DNA of 42,703 nucleotides from a virus: IMG/VR virus record IMGVR_UViG_3300020171_000064, positions 1-42,703 of that record; one strand, written 5' to 3'. A model generated the notes under the pieces. The model saw nothing but the letters and a program-made list of their open reading frames with translations, was not told the DNA's origin and did no database searches. The first letter of the stretch is position 1; every line of letters starts with the position of its first letter. This document shows positions 36,239 through 42,703 of this stretch, one piece after another. The position numbers were made by a program, and so were the translations under genes.

Positions 36239-38607
36239 TGGATGAAGTGCAGGGTCTGAGCAGGGAGTCCTTTAGGCGAATTATACAGTGGTGGAGGGAT
36301 GAACCTGTTGTATTTGTGCGTGAGATATTAGGTATAGAGTTATGGAGCAAACAAAAAGAGATAATAGAAGGGATACGGGACAATCCCAGAATAACGGTGA
36401 GGTCATGCTCAGGAGCGGGGAAAACGGTAGCAGCAGCGTGCACGATATTATGGTTCTTGTATTGTTTCAGGCCCGCAACGGTGTTAACAACGGGCAAGAG
36501 TTTTCGCCAGGTTAAGGAACAATTATGGCGGGACATAGGGGCTTACCATAGCAGGGCGAGAATACCTTTAGGCGGGGACATCAACCAGACAAACCTTAAC
36601 ATTTCAGAGGATTGGTTCGCCTTGGGGTTTTCCACCGATGAGCCTGAGCGGATCACGGGATTCCACAACGAAAATGTATTAGTGGTGGTAGACGAAGCCT
36701 GTTTTGACGATAAGACAGAGATATTAACTCAAGAAGGCTGGAAATTCTTTTCGTTACTAAAAGATAACGATAAGGTTTTAACATTGACCAAACGGGGTCA
36801 AGGCGAATTTAAGAAACCTGATAAACTCATATCCCTCTCTTATGAAGGGGAAATGCTTCACCTACAGCACAGAGCTTGTGATATTTGTATTACCCCCAAT
36901 CATAATATGTATTATGGGAGTTCTTGGGGAAAGTGGCAAATTAAAGAGGCAAAAGAGTTAAAGTCTGTTTTTTATTTGAAGCGTAATTTTAAGTGGCGGG
37001 GGAGTACAAGAAAGTCCTTTTTGCTACCTTTTATGAGGTTTTATAGGCAGAGATATAATAGGCGTTATGTAGATATAGGGGATTGGGTAGAATGGTTGGG
37101 CTGGTATTTATCCGAAGGTTCTCGTAATGAATACAAAGTGGTTATCTCCCAAAAGGACAAAGACAGATTAGAGGAAATAAAGAAATTATCAGAGAGGCTG
37201 GATTTTCCATGTAAGATTTATGAAAATGAAGTTCATATTAGCTCACAGCTCTTGGCTAATATAGTGGGGGAATATGGAAATGGGGCTTGTTCAAAATTTG
37301 TTCCTCAATACATAAAAGAATTGCCCCCCAAACATATAAATCGGTTCTTATCTAGCTACCTTAAAGGTGATGGTTATATTAAGCAAGGCAGAGAAATTTA
37401 CTATACATCGTCACCACAAATGGCTGATGATTTACAAGAGCTAATCTTAAAAACTGGAGATTGTTCATCGGTTAGGCTAAGGCACATCAGAGGTCAACGA
37501 AAATGGATAATTGACCATTGGGCTGAAAGTAAATCTGATGGTTATGTTATCAGCCGATATAAACAAGTTAGTTTAATCAAAGTTAGGCCTCGGAATATCA
37601 AAAAGGAATACTATAAAGGGAAAGTCTATTGTGTAGATGTCCCTCCGTCGCATTTGATATTTACCAGAAGAAACGGGCATTGTGTGTGGACTGGCAATAG
37701 TGGATTAAGCGATAATGTTTACGGAGCGATAGAGAATCCTCTATCCGCAGGGAATACTAAATTATTATTGTTGGGCAACCCAACGCAGAGCACGGGGAAG
37801 TTCAAAGACAGTTTTGCAAGCCCTTTGTACAAGAGCTTCCACATATCGGCCTTTGACACTCCCAACCTTTTGGGAGAGGAAGGTTATCCATTCCTGGTGA
37901 ATGCCAAAGCCGTAGAAAACGCCAAAATAGAATGGGGCGTGGACAGCCCGCTTTATGAGGTTTATATCTTAGGCGAGTTTCCTTCTGGGGAGACTGACAG
38001 ACTGATTCCCTTCGGGCTTGCCGAAGCTGCCATAATAGCGGAGATGAAGGAAGAAGGGACTGTCGCTATGGGGGTTGATACCGCACGCTTCGGCGATGAT
38101 GAGAATGTTCTGTATGTCAGGAAAGGAAACAAGGTCGTATATCATAAGGTTTGGACTAAAGCCGATACGGGAACAACGATAAATCAGATTGCGTCCAAGA
38201 TACGAGAATACAAGCCCTCCGTGGTCAACATAGACGAGGGCTACAACCCAGGGGTCATTGACGGACTTGTGGCTCAAAAGTTCAATGTGAACGGAATCAG
38301 TTTTGGCGGGCAAGCGAAAGACCCTAAAACCTTTGCCAACATCAGGGCTGAAATGTGGTGGGAGCTGGCCGAAAGGTTCAAGCGTGGGGAGATTCAAATA
38401 CCGAATGATAAGATTTTATTGAAGCAATTGACGGACATCAAGAAGAAGCCTTTGAACAGGCTCGACCAGATTATTTTAGAGAGCAAGCAGGAAATGAAAC
38501 AGAGGGGATTAAAAAGTCCCGACAGAGCCGACGCACTGGCGTTATGTTTTTATGAATTGCCACGGAAAAGCCAAAGTCCCTTATGGTGGGTAGAATTGGA
38601 GGATTAA
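36238..38607 (+). CDS. terL: Terminase large subunit containing an intein
   Basis: A 789-residue precursor. Exteins: residues 1-154 with Walker A SCSGAGKT at 56-63 and Walker B VLVVVDEA at 147-154, and residues 488-789 with the nuclease acids MGVDTARFG, VNIDEGYN and SPDRADALAL. After removal of residues 155-487 a normal 456-residue terminase remains. It packages DNA with its N-terminal ATPase and cuts with its RNase-H-fold nuclease. The joint falls immediately after Walker B, so the uncut protein should be inactive. Confidence 0.92.
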   Translation: MDEVQGLSRESFRRIIQWWRDEPVVFVREILGIELWSKQKEIIEGIRDNPRITVRSCSGAGKTVAAACTILWFLYCFRPATVLTTGKSFRQVKEQLWRDIGAYHSRARIPLGGDINQTNLNISEDWFALGFSTDEPERITGFHNENVLVVVDEACFDDKTEILTQEGWKFFSLLKDNDKVLTLTKRGQGEFKKPDKLISLSYEGEMLHLQHRACDICITPNHNMYYGSSWGKWQIKEAKELKSVFYLKRNFKWRGSTRKSFLLPFMRFYRQRYNRRYVDIGDWVEWLGWYLSEGSRNEYKVVISQKDKDRLEEIKKLSERLDFPCKIYENEVHISSQLLANIVGEYGNGACSKFVPQYIKELPPKHINRFLSSYLKGDGYIKQGREIYYTSSPQMADDLQELILKTGDCSSVRLRHIRGQRKWIIDHWAESKSDGYVISRYKQVSLIKVRPRNIKKEYYKGKVYCVDVPPSHLIFTRRNGHCVWTGNSGLSDNVYGAIENPLSAGNTKLLLLGNPTQSTGKFKDSFASPLYKSFHISAFDTPNLLGEEGYPFLVNAKAVENAKIEWGVDSPLYEVYILGEFPSGETDRLIPFGLAEAAIIAEMKEEGTVAMGVDTARFGDDENVLYVRKGNKVVYHKVWTKADTGTTINQIASKIREYKPSVVNIDEGYNPGVIDGLVAQKFNVNGISFGGQAKDPKTFANIRAEMWWELAERFKRGEIQIPNDKILLKQLTDIKKKPLNRLDQIILESKQEMKQRGLKSPDRADALALCFYELPRKSQSPLWWVELED
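36700..37698 (+). mobile_element. Intein with LAGLIDADG-type homing endonuclease
   Basis: 333 residues (Cys155 to Asn487 of the precursor). Block A starts CFDDKTEILT, block B has ITPNHNMYY, the two endonuclease motifs are LGWYLSEGS and FLSSYLKGDGY, block F is VYCVDVPPSHLIFTRRNGH, and the end is WTGN followed by Ser488. The penultimate residue is Gly rather than the usual His; such inteins can still splice. The endonuclease acidic residues are kept in the second motif and replaced by Glu in the first, so cleavage may be active. Confidence 0.9.
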
Positions 38608-38609
38608 AG

Positions 38610-38765
38610 ATGCTGGAGAAATTGATAGATAAAAACCAGGCCTATTTCTGGACTAGTAATTGGCAGGAGAAGGAAAGGAAAGCTGACGAGGACATCAAGG
38701 CTAGTCGAGTTAAGGTATTTGATTCAGTCGAAGAACTTATCAAGGAATTAAATAATGGGAATTAG
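38610..38765 (+). CDS. Small protein resembling an antitoxin tail
   Basis: A 51-residue protein from ATG 38610, behind GGAGG. The part FWTSNWQEKERKADEDIK, then VKVFDSVEELIKEL, looks like the C-terminal tail of AbrB/MazE-type antitoxins, which wraps a toxin, but the N-terminal DNA-binding half is absent. It lies between terminase and portal, so it may be a small packaging partner, and the resemblance may be only superficial. Confidence 0.6.
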   Translation: MLEKLIDKNQAYFWTSNWQEKERKADEDIKASRVKVFDSVEELIKELNNGN

Positions 38766-39978
38766 AGAATTTCTACGGATACGAACGCAAAAGAACCTAG
38801 CTAATATTCCGCACGCTCAAGGCTGGTATTGGAATATAAGCGGTGCTGGGGATTATGAAATCAGCAATAACTACAGCGGATTTGAGAAGGCTTACCGTGA
38901 GGAGGTGTGGGTTCAACGATGTATAAATTTAATAGCCAGTTGCGTGTCTTGCGTCCCTCTTAAATTGTATAGAGGTGAAGAAGAAGTAACTACCCATCCC
39001 ATTTTGAAATTACTGGCTGATGTCAATCCCCTGACAATGAATTCCAGCGAGTTATGGAAGGCGACTATAATCGGGCTGAAAGTTTACGGGAACGCCTACT
39101 GGTATCTTGAAAGACGGGGAAAAGAAGAGCCGCAAGAAATTTACTGGCTCAGGCCGTCATGCGTCAAAATCATGCCTTCAACCGACACTGATAAATACAT
39201 AGATCATTATGAATACATCCCTGGCACCAAGACGGCTGGTTATAGGTATAATCCGAGAGATATAATCCACTTCAAGTATTTCAACCCCGATGACGACTAT
39301 TACGGGTTATCCCAATTATCTTCCGTGAGAGAGGCAATCTCTGCCGATTTATATGCGCAGGCGTGGAATAAGTATTTCTTCAAGAACTCCGCACGCCCCG
39401 ACGGGTTCTTCATTACGAAATCCACTCTTACTGATGAGCAGAGAAAGATGATGAAGAAGTCCATCGAATCACAATTCAAGGGCGTGTCCAAAGCGCATAC
39501 AGTCGCCGTGCTTGAAGAAGGGATGGACTATAAGCAGATTTCAACCACGCCGAAGGATGCCGAATGGAGCGAACTCAGGACAGCGTGCAGGGAGGCGATA
39601 TGCTCAGCTCTAGGTGTCCCGCCTGTTATGGTGGTTGCTTTTCAGGCCGCTACTTATTCGACGGCAATTGAGCAAAAGAAGTCACTATGGCATGAGACCA
39701 TAATACCCGAATTGAAATATCTTGAAGAAGTTCTAAAATGGAATCTAGTGCCTCAGTTCAAGGGCGCTGAGGGGTTAAAGCTACAGTATGATTTATTGAA
39801 CGTGCCCGCCTTGCAAGAAGAAGCCAGCGATAAATATGAACGACTATTCAGGGCAACGGGAGTTCCCTTCTTGACTCCCAATGAAGCCAGGACGGCGATA
39901 GGATTGCCGAAACTAAAAGATGTCAAAGGTGCTGATGAATTATACACTCCTCTTAATATGATCATAGGTCAAAGTTAG
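38755..39978 (+). CDS. Portal protein, HK97 family
   Basis: A 407-residue protein of normal portal length. Recognisable segments: WVQRCINLIASCVSCVPLKLY, HPILKLLADVNPLMTxS-like, YGNAYWYLERRG, HFKYFNPDDDYYGLS and SALGVPPVMV followed by YSTAIEQKKSLW. It forms the dodecameric DNA gate at the head vertex. Overlaps both neighbours by a few bases. Confidence 0.92.
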   Translation: MGIREFLRIRTQKNLANIPHAQGWYWNISGAGDYEISNNYSGFEKAYREEVWVQRCINLIASCVSCVPLKLYRGEEEVTTHPILKLLADVNPLTMNSSELWKATIIGLKVYGNAYWYLERRGKEEPQEIYWLRPSCVKIMPSTDTDKYIDHYEYIPGTKTAGYRYNPRDIIHFKYFNPDDDYYGLSQLSSVREAISADLYAQAWNKYFFKNSARPDGFFITKSTLTDEQRKMMKKSIESQFKGVSKAHTVAVLEEGMDYKQISTTPKDAEWSELRTACREAICSALGVPPVMVVAFQAATYSTAIEQKKSLWHETIIPELKYLEEVLKWNLVPQFKGAEGLKLQYDLLNVPALQEEASDKYERLFRATGVPFLTPNEARTAIGLPKLKDVKGADELYTPLNMIIGQS

Positions 39979-40688
39979 TGGCAACAAAGAAGCAACTCGC
40001 TATTGTCCAAACTTTAAGGCGCTCATCTAACCAGGGCATCAAGGTCATGAGGCATGCCTTGAGAGGCTTCTTAACCGCCCACAAAGCGGAAATAATGAGA
40101 CTTGCTCTGGCAGGGCAATGGGATGACATAGACAAGATTTTCAGTGACCTCCCTGTTAAAGTCAAGCCCGCCCTGGCGACAGTTTACGGTGAATCGGCGA
40201 ATATCATTGCTCGGAGTTTGGGGATAGTTAAGAAAGCCGACGAGGATTGGGCTGATTTATTCGGCCCTGATGTAAGTTTTGATATATGGAATCCACGAGT
40301 TGTCGCCTTCCTAGAATCGCACGGCATGGAGCTTTCCAAGACTGTTAGCGAAGGTTTGAGGCATGCCTGTATTGAATCCCTGGCGGAAGGTTATAAGTTG
40401 GGCGAAAGCATCCCGCACCTGATGGAAAGGCTGGAGAAAACACTTACAGATTTCAGCCAAGCCAGGCTTGAAATGATTGCACGCAGCGAGACCCTGATGG
40501 CGAGCCAGAAAGGAGCTATTGAAAGCTATATTCAGAGCGGCGTGATTCACGAAGTGAAATGGCTGGCTACGGAAGATGAAAGAGCGTGTGATGAATGTTC
40601 TCTATTGGACGGTATGACATTCAATGTTAGCGAAGTCCCCGGGTTACCTCATCCTGACTGCAGGTGTACCGTAGTGCCCATAATATAA
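39978..40688 (+). CDS. MuF-like head morphogenesis protein
   Basis: A 236-residue protein with GTG start overlapping the portal stop. The C-terminus carries the MuF signature ARSETLMASQKGAIESY, then DERACDECSLLDG and PHPDCRC. Such minor head proteins associate with the portal and may be injected. The N-terminal half is helical. Confidence 0.85.
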   Translation: MATKKQLAIVQTLRRSSNQGIKVMRHALRGFLTAHKAEIMRLALAGQWDDIDKIFSDLPVKVKPALATVYGESANIIARSLGIVKKADEDWADLFGPDVSFDIWNPRVVAFLESHGMELSKTVSEGLRHACIESLAEGYKLGESIPHLMERLEKTLTDFSQARLEMIARSETLMASQKGAIESYIQSGVIHEVKWLATEDERACDECSLLDGMTFNVSEVPGLPHPDCRCTVVPII

Positions 40689-40689
40689 A

Positions 40690-40833
40690 ATGAATAAATG
40701 GAAAGTATCGCATGCACGCGTGGACTCTACGGAACTTGAAGAGTTCCTTAAGAAGGGCTGGGAGCCGTTTGCCGTGAGCAACCAGGGTATCAAAATTTGG
40801 TTAAGGAAACAGGTTATATCTAAAGGAAAATGA
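40690..40833 (+). CDS. Small protein, DUF4177/DUF1737-like pattern
   Basis: A 47-residue protein (ELEEFLKKGWEPFAVSNQGIKIWLRKQV). The layout, a helix, GWEPF and a strand ending in WLRK, is that of small phage and bacterial DUF4177/DUF1737-type proteins. No strong ribosome binding site. Function unknown. Confidence 0.6.
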   Translation: MNKWKVSHARVDSTELEEFLKKGWEPFAVSNQGIKIWLRKQVISKGK

Positions 40834-40843
40834 GGAGATTGCC

Positions 40844-41416
40844 ATGCCAGAAGTTACAGAAGAAAAAATAAGGATACCAGTTTTAGAATGTAAAATCACT
40901 GCCACGATAGATATTAGCAAGAAGGACGGAATTCAAGGTCTCTACTGCGGAGAGGAAAAACAGGTTGCTACCTATCTATTTGACAATAAAAAGTGGACGA
41001 TGGCTGAGGCTAAAGAATGGGTAAAAGAACACATGCCCGCTAAAACAGAAAAAACCTGGGAAGTCCCCATATACAAATCTGAAGAGGAACGGTTTGTATA
41101 TGGGATTGTATTACAACCCGACATTATAGATGCCCAAGGCGACACGGTCAACAAAGAGGAAATCGCTAAGGCGGCTCATTCCTTCATGGAGAATTGCCAG
41201 AAGATTGGAGTCCAGCATAACAAAATAGTTCCCCAGGTGAAGATTTGGGAATCCTATTTGGCGCCGCAGGATATGACAATTGCTGGGCAAACTGTAGTTA
41301 AAGGTTCATGGGTACTGGGTGTCCATGTCTTGGATGACGAGGTATGGGGTCAGGTAAAGAAGAACGAATTGACGGGGTTTTCAATAAAAGGTTACGCAAA
41401 CACGAGAGGTGAATAA
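40844..41416 (+). CDS. Prohead protease, XkdF-like
   Basis: A 190-residue protein. Residues 85-187 match the XkdF-like putative serine protease pattern: VYGIVLQPDIIDAQGDTV, then QHNK, IWESYLAPQDM, GSWVLGVHVLDDEVWGQV and ELTGFSIKGYA. It processes head proteins during maturation. Located just before the scaffold-like and major capsid genes, as expected. Confidence 0.8.
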   Translation: MPEVTEEKIRIPVLECKITATIDISKKDGIQGLYCGEEKQVATYLFDNKKWTMAEAKEWVKEHMPAKTEKTWEVPIYKSEEERFVYGIVLQPDIIDAQGDTVNKEEIAKAAHSFMENCQKIGVQHNKIVPQVKIWESYLAPQDMTIAGQTVVKGSWVLGVHVLDDEVWGQVKKNELTGFSIKGYANTRGE

Positions 41417-41793
41417 TGGCAAGAATGTTATCTGACATAGATTTAGACGAAGTGAGCTTGGTAGACATTCCAGCTATCAAGCGTAAATTTCTAATTGTAA
41501 AAAGACAGGAGGCAAATATGGATGATAAAGAAACAAAGGATGTGACATTGGAAGATGTCAAGAGCAAGGGAATCTCTAAAGAAGGCGAGCACGCCAAACC
41601 CAAGGAAGAGACTGAAAAGGCTGGGGCTAAATTCTCTAAGGAAGACAAAGAGAAAATACGGGCTATAGCCAAGCAGATTCTTTCCTTAATTGAGGAAGAA
41701 ATAGGGGAGGCTGTTGAGGTTAAAAAGAGCGAACTCGATTTAGACGAGATTCTTTCTTATGTAAAGACCAAAACTAAGGAATTGGTCAAATAG
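41416..41793 (+). CDS. Scaffold-like protein with an XkdF-tail start
   Basis: A 125-residue, strongly charged protein. Residues 5-28 (LSDIDLDEVSLVDIPAIKR) resemble the closing strand of phage prohead proteases. The rest is Lys/Glu-rich coiled coil, typical of scaffolding delta domains. The start overlaps the protease stop by one base (TAATG), so protease and scaffold may be split parts of an ancestral fusion. Confidence 0.7.
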   Translation: MARMLSDIDLDEVSLVDIPAIKRKFLIVKRQEANMDDKETKDVTLEDVKSKGISKEGEHAKPKEETEKAGAKFSKEDKEKIRAIAKQILSLIEEEIGEAVEVKKSELDLDEILSYVKTKTKELVK

Positions 41794-41812
41794 ATTTTTA
41801 GGAGGTAAATAA

Positions 41813-42703
41813 ATGGATAAGGAACTTAAAGACAAAGTTGACGCTGCTATCACGGAGGGCGTCAAAGAGGCAAGAAACGAAAAGGAGGAAATAGACAAGG
41901 CGGTCAAAAGAAGCGTCGCCTTTGCTCCTCCGCAAATCATACACAACAGGGGCGACTCCAAGACTTTCTCCTATTGCCGATTAATCAAGGCAATGGCAAG
42001 TGGGGACTGGTCAAATGCTTCATTTGAAAAGGAAGCCGTAGAAAAGGTGGCGGGTACTTTCCCAGAAGCTGGCATTTACGGCCCTACAAGCACGACCACG
42101 GCGGGTGGTTATCTGATTCCCCCGGAGTATTCCACGGAACTGATTGACCTACTAACTGCTCAGGCAGTGGTAAGGCAGGCAGGAGCTTCTGTATATCCCA
42201 TGTCAAGGGACATTCTTTATATCCCTAGTATGACTGCTGGGGCTACAACCACATGGGGGCCAACAACTCAGGGCACTGCACTGACTGGAGATACGACTAC
42301 CGCTTTCGGTCAAACAACCATAACGGCCAAGAAACTGTATTGCTTCGTTGGTATTTCCAATGAACTTCTGGCGGACAGTTCTCCCGCGGTGGAGGCTATT
42401 GTCAGGCGGGATATAGTTAGGGAATTGGCTTTGGCTGAGGATAAAGCTTTCTTGATGGCTCAAACAGGTGCGCCAGTCGGATTACTCTACACTCACGCCA
42501 ATGGATATGCTAACTATGGTAATGGTACCACGGCGTTACTCCAGACCAATTACATCTATGCTGGTGGCAATGCCACAACGGCTGTGGCTGGTGGTGGAAC
42601 GATAACCTATGATGATGTCATGGACGCCATGTACAAGGTCGAGGCTCAGAATGCAAAAGTTACTGGCTTTATCATGCACCCTCGAACCAAGAATACCTTA
42701 CGC
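41813..42703 (+). CDS. Major capsid protein, HK97 fold (3' partial)
   Basis: 297 residues, cut by the right edge. A short charged delta-like helix (residues 1-30) is followed by the HK97 fold start: GGYLIPPEYSTELIDLL, AGASVYPMSRDILYIPSMT, AKKLYCFVGISNELL, LALAEDKAFL. A perfect AGGAGG lies 8 nt before ATG. About 100 further residues are expected beyond the edge. Confidence 0.92.
   Translation, partial: MDKELKDKVDAAITEGVKEARNEKEEIDKAVKRSVAFAPPQIIHNRGDSKTFSYCRLIKAMASGDWSNASFEKEAVEKVAGTFPEAGIYGPTSTTTAGGYLIPPEYSTELIDLLTAQAVVRQAGASVYPMSRDILYIPSMTAGATTTWGPTTQGTALTGDTTTAFGQTTITAKKLYCFVGISNELLADSSPAVEAIVRRDIVRELALAEDKAFLMAQTGAPVGLLYTHANGYANYGNGTTALLQTNYIYAGGNATTAVAGGGTITYDDVMDAMYKVEAQNAKVTGFIMHPRTKNTLR

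Noticed and set aside
1-42703. tRNA genes
   Set aside because: I saw no cloverleaf with the usual GGTTCGAAT-type T-loop in the gaps; a dedicated scan would be needed to exclude them fully.

Overview
This window is part of the genome of a tailed bacteriophage or a prophage-derived viral contig with an HK97-type head and a long, probably siphovirus-type tail. The evidence is a large terminase with an intein, an HK97-family portal, a MuF-like head protein, an XkdF-like protease, an HK97-fold major capsid protein cut by the right edge, three tail-tube-like proteins, a 1368-residue tape measure, a modular tail-tip protein and a fibre. Strong AGGAGG ribosome binding sites point to a bacterial host, perhaps a Gram-positive lineage or Chloroflexota, but I cannot fix the host. 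I see no tRNA, integrase, DNA polymerase, recognisable endolysin or CRISPR array. The head-tail connector genes expected between capsid and tail tube are missing, so they lie outside the window.

Layout. 1-14.4 kb is the tail module on the plus strand, with one minus-strand zinc-ribbon gene at its left end. It runs from the tail-tube paralogues through two chaperone-like genes, the tape measure and the tail tip to the fibre. A strong terminator at 14.7 kb separates it from the next block. 14.8-23.8 kb looks like early genes: an HTH-like regulator, many small cysteine-rich proteins, a RecB/Cas4-like nuclease with a coiled-coil partner, a possible ssDNA-binding protein, HNH enzymes, a winged-helix RecA/DnaB-like ATPase and a DUF5131 (Gp37/Gp68) protein. 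23.8-24.35 kb has no credible gene but folds on paper into long-range helices behind its own promoter; it is a candidate large structured RNA. 24.35-29.8 kb holds a MazG-like protein, small unknowns, a VRR-NUC nuclease, an HNH protein, a YopX protein and a metallophosphoesterase. 29.75-30.58 kb is a minus-strand cassette. 30.8-36.1 kb mixes HNH genes, small membrane proteins, a small-terminase-like gene and a transglutaminase-like protein. 36.2-42.7 kb is the packaging and head module.

Regulation. Six genes (on both strands) share one layout: a -35 box, a 17-18 nt spacer, a -10 box, then exactly 6 nt and ATG, which implies leaderless mRNAs. A two-part promoter/operator module with identical internal spacing stands before both the plus-strand early operon (15.2 kb) and the minus-strand cassette (30.6 kb). 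Around 24.3-25.1 kb a 13-nt leader element can pair either with an upstream G-rich strand or with the ribosome binding site, suggesting translational switching.

The best candidates for something undescribed are the structured RNA with its repeated leaders, the 18/20-residue GL repeat in the tail tip, the chaperone-like gene without a normal start codon, and the reused promoter module. All coordinates, pairings and motif counts were worked out by eye; no similarity search or folding program was run.
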